Assembly: GCA_947462335.1 (NCBI GenBank)
Contig: OX381710.1
Location: 64,537,303 to 64,601,302 of the forward strand
From: Harmothoe impar
Taxonomy: Eukaryota > Annelida > Polychaeta > Phyllodocida > Polynoidae
Direction of reading: 5' to 3'
DNA: 64,000 bases
Part shown: in pieces, positions 31,958-42,236 of the stretch
Layout of the letters: every line of letters starts with the position of its first letter
Numbering within the stretch: position 1 is the first letter of the stretch
Program-made: the position numbers and the translations under genes
The notes under the pieces: model-generated
What the model was told of the DNA's origin: nothing
Database searches by the model: none
The model's input: only the letters and a program-made list of their open reading frames with translations

Positions 31958-33826
31958 ATGGCTTTGCACCCGCGGGAAGACTTTTACCCAAGCATACTGA
32001 CAGGAATGGGATCGTGGAACTCGGCGTCCGACTCAGCAGAATCAGGAGAGGTCAGGGAGGAGGAACTGTTTGAAGAGCAAAGGAGGCAGGTGCGGAGTGA
32101 GTCCCCGACCCATTGGGGAAAGATCGCCCGGGAAAACGTTCCGGTGGTACGAAGGTGGGTGGATAGAGTGGAAGGAGGAGAGCCAGAGCCGCCGCCCGCC
32201 GAATACTACATCTGGAAGGAGGCCCACGGACGAAAAACAGAGTTCCAGTTGCTCAACGACATCTCCTCGGAGGAGGAGGACGACACCGAGAGGATTCCGG
32301 TGTCCTGGGCGACGACTGAACCGCGGCATAGCAGACCGTGGAAGGCGACGAGGAGAAAGGACGATACGATCTCCGTCCCAGCACCGCCGAGGCCAGTGGA
32401 AGAAACCCGCACAGTAACGGTGGGGGGACCCCTCCCGGAGAGAGAGATGCCGAAAGGACCGACCAAGAGCCGGGGCAGGTCTCGCTCCCCGGCTAGGTCG
32501 TCGGAGAAGGCGGGGGATCGGCACGGGGGGACGAGCCACGGGAGGGAGAGCGACCGCCCGAGACCGGAAAAAGGAGGCCGAGGGGGGGAACACTCGGACA
32601 GGAGACGGGGCTCCTCCCGTACGGATGGGTCGGGGAGCCGACACTCGTCGGGCTCCTCCCGTACGGACGGCTCGGGGAGCCGGCACTCGTCCCATACGGA
32701 AAAGGAGGAACGCCACTCTTCCCGGGCGGGGAAGGAGGGGAGCAACCACAACAAACGGGCGGGAGATAAGAGGGGAGCGTCAGACGAGAGGAAGGGGGAT
32801 TCCCCACCCCGGTCCCGGGCGAAGGGTGGGAAAGGCGCCGACCCGGGTGTAAAAACAACATTTCCCACGGCGGGGGGCGACAACAGGCGAGGTGGCGCCA
32901 GTCCCACGCCCCGAGCGAAGACCGCGCCAGACCTTCCCACGGTGCGGCCACCGGGCGCTAAGCCAATCAGCGGCGAGGAAGGGTTCCGCACGGACGGAAG
33001 CGTCCCGGCCCCGCAACGCGGGAGCCAATCAGGAGGCGAGGGGGGAGAGAAACTGGGCGAGACGAAAGTACTTAAACCAGGGGAGGAGGCAAACCGGATT
33101 AACTGTTCTTACAATATGGCGACAAACACCTACCACTGCGGCTTTTGCCACAGCCTAGACCCTAGTCTAGCATGGGAGATCCCGGCGGCCGAGTGGCCGG
33201 CACACGTGGCGGGCCACCCCGTGACAATCTTTGGGTGGAACTGTTTGGAGCTGGCCGCCGACGGCACGCCCTGCCGTATCCAAAAGGAGAAAGATCGGAG
33301 GGCGGATTTGATCGTCCATATGAAGCAGCACCGGGAGGGGGAAGCCCGGAGCAACAAGAAGCACCCCTGGGAGCTGCCGGGGGGGATGCCGGATGCAACC
33401 ACCATCGCGAAGCGGCCCAAACCCGTCCCCAAAAGCACCGGCAAGGCAGCCAAGAAAAGAAGGGCGTCGTCCGACTCGGTGGGCGGCAAGTCAAAGGCCT
33501 CCCGGGAGGGGGAGGAAGAGGAGACGGGGGAGGATAGTAAGAAGGAGACGAGAAGAAGCCGACGAGGCCGCGAGAGGAGGGACTCATCCTCCTCGCGCCG
33601 CACGACGTCCCCCTCGCCAGAGAAAGAGGGGACACCGGCCCACAGCAGCCCCCGGCGATCCCGGTCACCTTCTCCGGCCAAAAAGGAGACACCGGCCCAC
33701 AGCAGCCCCCGGCGGTTCCCGTCGCCTTCTCCGGCCAAAAAGACGGCTGCCCCGTCGCCCCACACAGCCGGGGGTAGCACCCCAAGCCGGGCGAGCAGGA
33801 GTACGGGCGAAAGGACCCAGGGCTAG
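31958..33826 (+). CDS. gypsy-2 ORF3, Arg/Ser-rich protein with zinc-binding-like module
   Basis: A 622-aa ORF in the position where envelope genes sit in some gypsy elements, starting 29 nt after pol with a strong ATG context (gtcATGG). It has no signal peptide or transmembrane segment. Residues 1-150 are acidic with Trp/Tyr motifs. About 155-380 is Arg/Ser/Gly-rich with RSRSP and repeated SSRTDGSGSRHSS blocks. About 390-460 holds a Cys/His module: C394-x2-C397, a WPAHVAGH pair, then further cysteines and an HMKQH pair. Residues 500-622 are again RS/SP-rich with three PAHSSPRR-type repeats. RS domains are typical of splicing and RNA-export factors, so a role in handling genomic RNA is plausible. 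No homologue is recognised. Confidence 0.7.
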   Translation: MALHPREDFYPSILTGMGSWNSASDSAESGEVREEELFEEQRRQVRSESPTHWGKIARENVPVVRRWVDRVEGGEPEPPPAEYYIWKEAHGRKTEFQLLNDISSEEEDDTERIPVSWATTEPRHSRPWKATRRKDDTISVPAPPRPVEETRTVTVGGPLPEREMPKGPTKSRGRSRSPARSSEKAGDRHGGTSHGRESDRPRPEKGGRGGEHSDRRRGSSRTDGSGSRHSSGSSRTDGSGSRHSSHTEKEERHSSRAGKEGSNHNKRAGDKRGASDERKGDSPPRSRAKGGKGADPGVKTTFPTAGGDNRRGGASPTPRAKTAPDLPTVRPPGAKPISGEEGFRTDGSVPAPQRGSQSGGEGGEKLGETKVLKPGEEANRINCSYNMATNTYHCGFCHSLDPSLAWEIPAAEWPAHVAGHPVTIFGWNCLELAADGTPCRIQKEKDRRADLIVHMKQHREGEARSNKKHPWELPGGMPDATTIAKRPKPVPKSTGKAAKKRRASSDSVGGKSKASREGEEEETGEDSKKETRRSRRGRERRDSSSSRRTTSPSPEKEGTPAHSSPRRSRSPSPAKKETPAHSSPRRFPSPSPAKKTAAPSPHTAGGSTPSRASRSTGERTQG

Positions 33827-34071
33827 TCGTACCACAACGGCCTGACGAGGGGGTGCCCGACAGCTCGGGAACGACGGCGACCTCTCCGGACGAGGGGATA
33901 CAGCAGCAGCAGAGCGAGGCCGGACGACAACCGCCGGATGAGGCGGTGCCCGGCGGCCCGGGGGCGACGGCGACCTCTCGGTCAACTACACGACCAGAAG
34001 GGAGCCGGGGCGTGCCTTCCACGGAGGCAGTCCACTGTGGGGTACCGGTGGCGTTGCCGTGGACGGCGACC

Positions 34072-34434
34072 ATGCCCCTGGACCCCGAGCTGGAGTTAAG
34101 ACGACACCTGTCGGCGAACAGATTACACCTGGACCAGCGCCCCCTCACCTTGGTCGGCGGCCGGAACTCTACGTCGATCGAGGCCCGCGGCCGAGGCGAA
34201 TGGCTCGTGGAACAACGACGGGTCTACATATTCACGGAGAATGATGTGGTAAGTGAATTGGTACGAGAGGCCTGTACCGGCCGGAGGGGGAGTAAGCGGT
34301 ACCCAGTCGCACGAAGCGAGCGAAAAGGAGCCTGTATTGGCCGATGGGGGAATGATCGTGTATACGGGAGAGATGCAGTTCGGGCCCGTACCGGCCGAGT
34401 CAGACACCGCACCTGTACGGGTGGCGGGGAGTAA
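34072..34434 (+). CDS. possible gypsy-2 ORF4
   Basis: The frame is open from about 33850 with a GTG and has its first ATG at 34072 (gaccATGC), giving 120 aa. It contains a moderately protein-like stretch (RRVYIFTENDVVSELV) before low-complexity Arg/Gly sequence. It lies 245 nt after ORF3 in the frame one base behind, so it could be a separate protein, a frameshifted extension of ORF3, or non-coding. No domain is recognised. Confidence 0.3.
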   Translation: MPLDPELELRRHLSANRLHLDQRPLTLVGGRNSTSIEARGRGEWLVEQRRVYIFTENDVVSELVREACTGRRGSKRYPVARSERKGACIGRWGNDRVYGRDAVRARTGRVRHRTCTGGGE

Positions 34435-35011
34435 TGAGACGGAGGCGGGGGCAGCGTGGATGACTCCAGTACAGGAGATGGGTCCTTATACAGACTTGCT
34501 GTCCGAGCTGGTGGCGGTGGTGGGCCTGTAGTGGCCCGGCAGGAAAGGTATCCGGACGGGGTTTCTGCCGGGCGGGGGCAAGACGGCCTGGTGTAGTTTT
34601 TCACGAGGGCATCACTTCCTGTTTTGCAGCCGAGAACAGCACCAGAGCGGCCGTGAGCCGGGGACCGGCACCCGGGGGTCCGGAGGCGGCGTGGGACGCC
34701 GGGACGTCGCGGCGGACGGAGGGCAGCGGAGCCCCCTCCGGGACGAGGGCGACGGGGACGGAGGGCAGCGGAGGCCCCCTCCACGGCTACAGTGTGCACA
34801 TATAAAGTTAGTTAGTTAGGCGCCAGACGGAGGGCAGCGGAGCCCCCTCCACAACAATGCCGCGGTTGGCTAGTTAGAATTAAGCTTGTATGCGGGGGAA
34901 ACGGTAAGGGAGGGGAAATTACGTACGGGGATGGTGCTCTATGTAAGTACGCTTGTATAATGTTAACCGTATGTATTAAGGGGAACATGTTGTAAATTAG
35001 GGTGGGGAGAG
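34435..35011 (+). other. gypsy-2 3' untranslated region with repeat and polypurine tract
   Basis: Contains three copies of cggagggcagcggagccccctcc-like sequence at about 34717-34740, 34757-34783 and 34828-34850 (a hairpin-capable GC repeat). The purine-rich agggtggggagag (34999-35011) abuts the 3' LTR and is the likely polypurine tract. Confidence 0.65.
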
Positions 35012-35286
35012 TGTAGCGGGCGGGAGAGGGGAGGACGGTCACGCGAGGCTTCCCCTGTCGTTACACTCTCGGGCGGGGCGGGTTCGTACGAAGACAAGTC
35101 GTACGGAACCGCCCCGACCCTTTTCCGTACGAGCGCAGGGACGCTGGGGCGGGCGGGTACTATATAAGGAGCGGCGCCGCCGCAGTTGTTCAGTTTACGT
35201 TACACAGTATACAATAAAGGATCTCTTGGAATACCCTACTCGGTCAGCTGTCGTGTTCTCTATCCGATGCCCTTAATTTCCTTACA
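35012..35286 (+). repeat. 3' LTR of gypsy-2
   Basis: 275 bp, one difference from the 5' LTR, followed by atat in the TA tract. Confidence 0.93.
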
Positions 35287-35296
35287 ATATATATAT

Positions 35297-35331
<35 letters not shown>
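35287..35331. repeat. (TA)n microsatellite, right half
   Basis: Continuation of the TA tract interrupted by gypsy-2. Confidence 0.93.
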
Positions 35332-35333
<2 letters not shown>

Positions 35334-35512
35334 CACATAATATACACATAATATACGGGCATATAGGTATCTACTAGCATCGGGGAATGTTATACACAAT
35401 ATATAACTTGTCACATGACAAGGCTATTGACCTAAACTCTCCACTTCTCTGCTCCTGTCTGATCACTGCTCCTACCCCTAGCTCCTAGCACCAGAACTGT
35501 TCCTCTTTGCTG

Positions 35513-37537
35513 CCCAGCAAATTAGTTTGACTTAGTTTCTGGAACGTGCACTTTGTGTGACTGTTGTCCTATGGAACTTATTGGCACCATATGACACCAT
35601 ACCCCATAGGACAAGAAGTGGCACATACTCACACATATTCACACAAATTCACACATATTCACACAGCATCATGTACCATGGCACAAAAATGTTTCCAACC
35701 ATATTGTTTCACTTTTTTGATTTTTTTTTGAAAAAGAAAGGAAAGTCTGTTTGGTTTGTAATAATCATTATATTTAGAAGTTGGCATAGGGCACCTTGGC
35801 AGAAATCTGTTAGTGCACTCCCTGCTGTATATGGGCATACTATCTCATTCAACAAGATTCCTACCATGGTCGTGTAGGCCTGATGAAGTTGTGTATACAC
35901 ATGTAACAAAAGGTCAGACCATTATCCAAACAAGATTACCAGAGGAAAGGTGTCTGTGGTCTGTCCCTCTTAATGCCGCTTTAATCAAATCATATGGTGT
36001 GTTTTTCAATCACTAATGGAACTTGAGAGAATTAGAGGTGTATAGCTAGGTCTAAGTTGCATTGGCCACATGTTATTATGGTTACCAGAGGCCTTCGGCC
36101 TCTGGCGAGTCGCATGGCTACCCTCTCTGAGTTTCCTCAGTCTCACCCTCATGTGTGAGTGACTATGGCACAGAGGCCTTCCATACTATGCCCTCGTCAC
36201 CCCAGCCCCCCCCCCCCCACCCCCTGCGCACCTGACAGGAGTGCATGGCCCTGTCCTGCCCGTCACTGAGCCCCTCCCCCTCCCACTCCCTCCCACTGAC
36301 CTGCATGACCTAAATAGGCTCTCTCTCTCGAGAGTCTATGGTCACCCTGCTCTGCCCTGATGTAGCTTTACAGTGTGTGGAGTAACTGGCAGGGGCCAGT
36401 GTAGCTACCCCTGGCTGAGTGGTCAGCATACCTCCCATCTCTCCCTTACAAACTACACTGTAGGACCCATTGGAGACCTGCCTCACATGACCCATCTCAG
36501 TCCCCTCCCTCTAACCCTGTAGAAGCTATGGACAGTAGGCCCTATGGTGCAGCTCAATGGGTCGCTCACCATACAGCCACCTGCGCAAGAGTGAGGTATG
36601 AAGGGAGAATCCAACATGGCGCGCTCCCTGGAGGTTGATCCGGCCACAGAATAGCCGTGCATTCATTGTAAGTGTCTCTAATAAACAATGAAAATGATTC
36701 CATTTCACCCATGAGAATAACAAGGAACAACAAAGATGACACCTGGTGTCAAAACCATGCACTATTCCAACCTGACAAAGTGATAATGGTTATGTTTGAA
36801 GATGTGTGAGTGTGTGCCAGAAGGGAAACTAGGTGACACTGCATCACACAAATACCTGTTATGTGTGACACCAGGTGTCATCAAAGTTGATTGTACCCCT
36901 TTTCCTGATTAAAGAGAATGATTTTCTTTAGCTATAAGTATCTAAACAGGGTCCCAATGTATTGTGAATCAGACAATGCACCTGTCCTTCTATTAACATT
37001 CCTTATGTATATAAATAGATGCCATATCATTTTAATGAAAGCAGCATTAAGAGGTCCAGATGCTGGACTGCTTTCCTCTGGTCATCATGTTCGTATAAAA
37101 GCCTGGCTATCTCCTGCTGCTCATGTGAACTCTAATGTTGATGGTTATAATGGTACATATATTCATCAGCCCTATGTTGAAATGATCAAATGAGTTTGTA
37201 CAAACCAGCAGCACACACACCAATAGTGTGCTATGACTATTTATGTCAAATACTGGTGGTTGTAAAAAGTATTACAGTATTTCCTATCTTTTAGTAATTC
37301 ATAATGAAACTAAAAATACATGACTAAACATTTTGGTTTAGGGCATTATATATTTTGTCATTTGGTGTGAATAAGCTTTTGAAAAATCTGTCAGAACTGT
37401 GTGATACTATTCCATGGAACATTGTGTCAGTGTGTGTGAGTCTGTTACATGGTAAACATGTCACACAAAATGCACGAAATGAGCACACAGTTCCAGGAGT
37501 AAAACAGGGTGAAACAATCTGGAACTAATTTGCTGGG
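35513..37537. mobile_element. possible DNA transposon with cccagcaaattagtt TIRs
   Basis: A 15-bp terminal sequence (35513-35527) is repeated in perfect inverted orientation at 37523-37537. Beyond it, the arms keep partial similarity (ggaac, tttgtgtgac and nattccatggaac blocks on both sides). The 2-kb interior has no convincing ORF. It includes two related palindromes, tgacacctggtgtca near 36735 and tgacaccaggtgtca near 36867, and C-rich runs near 36206. No clear target duplication. The TIR start cccagcaaat is shared with the element at 51045. Confidence 0.5.
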
Positions 37538-37558
37538 TGATTATACAAGGCTAGCACT

Positions 37559-38126
37559 CAATAAGAAGGGAGTTCTTCCTTCAGTTTTCCGAGGACATCT
37601 TCTTGTGCTGGTCCTCAAACATTGTTCTTCTTGAGGAGACTTATTATAGGTATTTCTACGAGGTTTGGTAGAAACCTCATCATGTGATTGACCATCCGAA
37701 GGAACCTTCGTATGCCAGGCACATCTATGAGTGCTGGCATCTCAGTGATAGCCTTCACTTAGGATGGGTCTTTTTTCACAACATTGATCACTTGTTCCAA
37801 GTATTACAACCCCCTTATATTAAACAAACACTTAGCAGTTTAGATTGAGACGTACAATTGGTCGAGCAAAAACTATATACGTTTGCCATGTCTTTTCCTA
37901 TGACAAATATGCAACCCATGTGACACAGAACACCATTAAAGCCTGCAAGCTCTTTCTCCAAGTCTGCACAAATCCTGACCTGTCCTACAACTATTAGAGA
38001 ACACCTTTCTGTCGGCTCCTCTACTGGTGTGATCAGCCTGAGATCAGAGAGATTCTTGATCTCAGCTTCCACTTCAAATTTTAAATTCAAATTTTCTAAA
38101 CTCTGACTTGTCACTATCTTGAGCAT
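37559..38126 (-). pseudogene. degraded Ty3/gypsy reverse transcriptase fragment
   Basis: On the minus strand, the start of the fragment contains LITPVEEPTE and VRICADLEK, the signature before the catalytic core of gypsy RT. The end contains PALIDVPGIRRFLRMVNHM and LPNLVEIP, the thumb/connection signature. The palm between them is missing and there are in-frame stops, so this is an old, internally deleted relic unlike the young elements nearby. It belongs to a different gypsy lineage than gypsy-1 and gypsy-2, judged by these signatures. Confidence 0.75.
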
Positions 38127-39250
38127 CTACACAAATTGATGTCTTGCAAAATACTACTCATACTCCCCATACACTTTGTCTAGGTCATCAGGATCTTTTG
38201 CCCCCAGATTTTGTTGTCCCTGTATTGGATTTGGGCAAGCAGGTAATGAGGTGAAGGAGTCATAAATATCACTACCTCCATACTGATGTGGTTAAGCAGC
38301 AAACACAGCCTCTCGGTGTGATGCTTCTCTGCATTCTCACTTGTTTTCACTTGTGTCCTGCATCCATCTTACTATTGTCTTCTCTGCACATGCTGGAACA
38401 ACTTCTAACAATTTGTAGGATACTTGATTAGTGAACATTTAAGTCCTTTAATTGTTCTTTACTCGGGGATGATACAGGAGGAAGCCAGACTCCCAAGTAC
38501 AATGTTTTGACCCTCTGGATGCAACTCGCTAACCCATGGCAAAGATGACATAGTTCTAGGTTTGAGACCACACGACAGCAAAGTTATATTGTCAAGCACA
38601 ATGCTTTATAGTCTGCTACTCAATCATGGAGAGTAGTCTGCCTGTGCACACCTCAGTCACCGGGGCATGGTCATCACTCTCCAGTGGAAGTTTGGTTCTG
38701 ACTAGATCAGAACAGCGGCCATTGTCCACCAGTGGATGAACATGGCTTCACCCTCACAGAGAGAAGATTCAGCCCCACTGGTGAAGCCATTTATCGTCTT
38801 TCTCTGTTGATAGATTTACTACTACTACTGTCTCAGTGGCGTAGGAGCGGAGGGGGGCAGGGGGGCTTGAATATTTTTGGGCCACACAGAATTTGTAAAG
38901 ACCCCCAATAATATACACACTTTTTCCTATCCTTGCCTCTCTTGCATAGGGAAAAGTGGGGTCAGAGGGGCCTGGGCCCCCAACCAGAACTAAAGGGGGC
39001 TAAAATACTACTTTTCTATACAGTTCCAATATAAGCATGTATACGATATATCATGCAAAGCAGCCGATGCTGAAACTTAGTTGGAGTGGGCCCCCCTGGG
39101 CCCCCCAATGAAGATTTGCTTCCTATGGTTCTATGTCTACCACAGACAGGTCCAATGTGCACTATGCCAAGGTGTAGATTGTCCAGTCTGTGTGAAAACC
39201 AAAGCAGTACACATACGTCCATTTCTTTGGAGTAAGGCTGCTACTTGTTT
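38127..39250. other. intergenic DNA downstream of GPCR
   Basis: The first part may hold further decayed retroelement sequence on the minus strand. Around 38830-39115 are G- and C-rich phrases (ggggcctgggccccc) of a dispersed repeat. No gene is supported. The 3' UTR of the GPCR gene would lie in the last few hundred bases. Confidence 0.4.
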
Positions 39251-40204
39251 TTACAATATCAGTCCAGGAGCTTGGCTTGCATAGGAAGGCTCTCTGATGA
39301 AAACCTTCTTCACATATCTTCTGAATTTCTTACTTTGCCCTGCATATATGAATGGATTTATCCACCTGTTAATCCGCCAAAAAGAGTATCCAACGCGGAC
39401 TGTCATCGGAGCCAGCTCCTCTGGGAGGAAATTGATGAATATGGGAATGGCGGCCACAATCACACTAGAGGTGATGTAGATTGCCAGCACTTTCACCATG
39501 ACTTTGGCGATCTTGAAGTCTGGAGCAGGCAGTCGGTTTGCCAGGTTGATATCAAAAGCTGTGATGCTGCGTCTCTGCTTGCATGCAATGAGCCCAATTT
39601 TCACGTAAAGCCCAACAGTAATAGGCATGAGGGTGTAACAAGCCATAGCATAGACAACCTTGGGCACCATGTTGATGCTGTATGAAGGGAAGTATAGCTG
39701 CTGATTCGCGGCTGCCATTTCGTCATACTTGAATCCAAAACCAATAACCATGGTGCAGAACAAGATGGAGAAGCCCCATATAAAGTATGCCACATGAATG
39801 GCCTTTGTAACTGGTACAAGGGTATGGTATTCCAGACATCGGACAAAATAGACAAGCCGGTCGAAGGCTATCACAAATAGTGTGATGTTATTAATTGATG
39901 CAGATATAAGATTACTTAGCAACTTTCCAAAGCAAGCAATCGCCCATCCACATCCAGGTTGGAGGTGGTCAACACTTATCTGGAAGGGTACTGCAAGTAC
40001 ACCGATGAGGTCACCGGCCGTGAGGCATGTTATGAAGATGTTACTTGAGGTTTCAAGTAAGTCATTCCTTATAAGTATGAGCAGAGTTGTACCGTTCATC
40101 AGGATCGCTAAAAAGGTATCTGACAAGTCCCAGACCAAGAACATCCAGGGAAGCCAACAGTTGTTGTCCTGGGTACAGTCGGTTGAATTAGTTGAACTAT
40201 TCAT
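39251..40204 (-). CDS. intronless rhodopsin-like (class A) GPCR
   Basis: A 317-aa plasma-membrane receptor coupling an unknown ligand to G proteins. The short extracellular N terminus has N-glycosylation sites at N2 and N6. Seven hydrophobic segments are visible at about 20-45, 55-80, 90-118, 135-157, 180-205, 235-258 and 268-290. Class A landmarks: N37 in TM1, D65 in TM2 (TAGD), an extracellular Cys before TM3, DRL (115-117) in place of DRY, W143 in TM4, P194 in TM5, and N283-P-F-I-Y in TM7. The usual CWxP of TM6 is absent. The C-terminal tail is short and basic. It is one uninterrupted exon, as in the large lineage-specific receptor expansions of marine invertebrates. The ligand cannot be named. 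Confidence 0.9.
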   Translation of the reverse strand: MNSSTNSTDCTQDNNCWLPWMFLVWDLSDTFLAILMNGTTLLILIRNDLLETSSNIFITCLTAGDLIGVLAVPFQISVDHLQPGCGWAIACFGKLLSNLISASINNITLFVIAFDRLVYFVRCLEYHTLVPVTKAIHVAYFIWGFSILFCTMVIGFGFKYDEMAAANQQLYFPSYSINMVPKVVYAMACYTLMPITVGLYVKIGLIACKQRRSITAFDINLANRLPAPDFKIAKVMVKVLAIYITSSVIVAAIPIFINFLPEELAPMTVRVGYSFWRINRWINPFIYAGQSKKFRRYVKKVFIREPSYASQAPGLIL

Positions 40205-40448
40205 ATTGTCGGAGGTTTAGTATGGTGGATGTATGTAGCAGTTTTTGGTTCAGCATTAGTCATTGACTGCTGGGAGAAAGCTCTTTCCAGTCAGAACAAC
40301 CGCAATTGCGATAGATTTAAAGGTTTCTGGTTGAACACTGGAAATAATGGGCATAAGTTAATGCTAACTTATAGTTAAAAGCGACTAACTTATCATAGTT
40401 AGTAAATTGAAGTAAGAATCCACCACCTGTAAATAACTTTTAACTAAA
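40205..40448. other. presumed 5' region of the GPCR gene
   Basis: AT-rich, with no clear TATA box within 100 bp of the ATG. Promoter elements were not recognised. Confidence 0.3.
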
Positions 40449-40602
40449 GCCCTAAATCCACGGCGGCAGGAATCCGCGTTATAATGGTTTCGCGGCCCTG
40501 CCGCGCCAATTTCGCTTTTGTAACACCGTGGACTTTGGCGGCACAGCCGTGAAAAAGGTGAAACCATTTAAACGCGGATTGCTGCCGCTGTGGATTTTGG
40601 GC
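40449..40602. mobile_element. 154-bp MITE with about 43-bp TIRs
   Basis: gccctaaatccacggcggca at the left end pairs with tgccgctgtggattttgggc at the right; pairing continues through the atccgcgtt and atggtttc blocks. No clear target duplication. It sits about 250 bp upstream of the GPCR start codon. Confidence 0.75.
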
Positions 40603-40814
40603 TCAACCAGCTACACAGGCATTTTACACCAGGTGGCAGCACAAGCAAACTATGAGACATTTATCTATATGACAAGATTGTAATTGCACTTGTTATCATG
40701 TTTAAAGATAACCTTTTCATGTTTAAAGATAACCTTTGTAAACACAGAATAACCTGTTTCAGTGAGGTTTTTTTTCAATGGGACACCTATCCTGTGTATT
40801 AAAAAAATGCATAT

Positions 40815-41298
40815 TGTAGGGGCATGATATTACATATTAATCTCATACACGGTATTTCCGGGTAACGTCTGTTTACTCGGCTTCTCCACCTGGAGCTAGT
40901 GCACACAGTTCCCGGGAGAGGGCGCAGGTCCTCTTCAGGTAACCGTGTGCCGCTCTCAGGTGGGCGGCCGACCCACCCACCTGGCCACGTGATCTAAGAG
41001 CCGGTGTTATATAAGACCCGTGTGTTTACCTGGAACGGCAGTCAGTGCAGGCCCGACTGACGAGAGACTTCACATGTCCAACCGTGCGGACAGAGTTGTA
41101 TGCTAAGAGTTGTATACTGACCGTTTCCTCTATTTATAGAGAAACCTGATTTACCTGTGTGTATTCATTCTACACTGATCGTTCCCTAGTAAAGGAACTA
41201 GAGTTGTTATTCTTGTGAATAAAGACAGATATATTCTCGCACCTGGAAACTGCCGTGATCGTTGTTCTTTAACCTAGAGTTAACTACGAACCACCACA
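40815..41298 (+). mobile_element. solo LTR with 4-bp target duplication
   Basis: 484 bp starting tgtaggggca and ending ccaccaca, flanked by atat on both sides (40811-40814 and 41299-41302). Inside are a CACGTG E-box (near 40985), a TATA box (ttatataag, about 41008) and AATAAA (41218-41223), in LTR order. No internal region accompanies it, so it is the product of LTR-LTR recombination. It is unlike the other LTRs in the window. Confidence 0.8.
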
Positions 41299-41335
41299 AT
41301 ATGTATAATTATATATATAGGGGCACAAATATTAA

Positions 41336-41645
41336 TGTACAGTCGAACACCTATCCGTATAGTATGTCTGGCCAGAACAAGGGGTCGCTACGAGCAACGG
41401 CGAACAGTATATAAACTGCTTCCCACCCCCTGGTTCAAGCAGACCTTCTCAGGTCTCCAGCATAGAAACAATGATTGAAAGCTATATATTACCCGAACAT
41501 TCCTGACAGCGAAGACTCATCCGAAAGCCATTAGAATATTTGTACAGGTTGGACATAATAAATCCACTCTCATTTCTTCGCATCTAACAAAGAATTCTGA
41601 GGTTCGTGTCCTTATTTTGAATCATCTTATAAGACGAACTCTACA
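41336..41645 (+). mobile_element. possible second solo LTR
   Basis: About 310 bp starting tgtacagtcg and ending cgaactctaca, with a TATA box (agtatataaac, near 41408) and aataaa near 41560. The spacing resembles an LTR. Flanks do not show a clean duplication (ttaa versus taaa), so the boundaries are uncertain. Confidence 0.4.
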
Positions 41646-42236
41646 TAAACATATACATATATATATATTTATGTATAAGACAGGCTCAGGCTCTATAAGG
41701 GCAGTAATTGTTTTGCAGAGAGACTGGCGTCCATGGATTAAGTTACCATTGCACAGGTTACTCATACTGTAGCTGTTGCATATTAGCCAGGGCCATTTGC
41801 TGCTGCCACTGATTGGTAATAGATGGACAGTATGAGACCATTGCTAATATCATCAGTCTAAATTACTAATGATTTCGGGCAAGCTAAGCGTTAGTAGCAA
41901 CATGCTAAGATAGTTTGGACACATGCTTTGGTTGGTACAAAAGATAGTAAAATCTATCAAATTTTGACTCATATTTAAGGTACATTATTTTCAGTGAAGC
42001 AACAGTAGCTTACCATGAGCGGAGCACTTACTGTCAGCTGATATTTAAACTGTCAGTTACCCGGGTATTGTCTGACTTGTTTCCTGTTTGACTTTTAGAG
42101 AGTGGAAAAACTAGGTGTCTCTACATTTAGTTTAACTGTCACTTCTCAATGATTATTCCAAATACTCAAACGATGTATAAACTGATTACGGCTGATCTAA
42201 TTTTGAGCTATACTCCATGCATCATTGTCGGCTTTT
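41646..42236. other. AT-rich intergenic DNA
   Basis: No gene is recognised. Confidence 0.35.

Larger units (their letters stand above)
26522..35286 (+). mobile_element. GC-rich Ty3/gypsy retrotransposon with extra ORF (gypsy-2)
   Basis: An 8,765-bp element bounded by 275-bp LTRs that differ at one base (26655 region, ctaggg versus ctgggg), each flanked by atat. Order: LTR, primer-binding site, gag, -1 frameshift signal, protease-RT-RNase H-integrase, an Arg/Ser-rich ORF3, a small ORF4, polypurine-like tract, LTR. The internal region is markedly more GC-rich than the surrounding DNA. Near-identical LTRs mean recent insertion, yet pol has several breaks, so it was probably copied in trans or the parent RNA was already defective. 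Confidence 0.93.

Noticed and set aside
32042..34148. Long minus-strand Pro/Arg-rich frames in gypsy-2
   Set aside because: GC-rich antisense of ORF3 with no domain; GC bias removes stops.
36918..37193. 91-aa plus-strand frame
   Set aside because: No motif, start context or splice support; within a non-coding TIR element.
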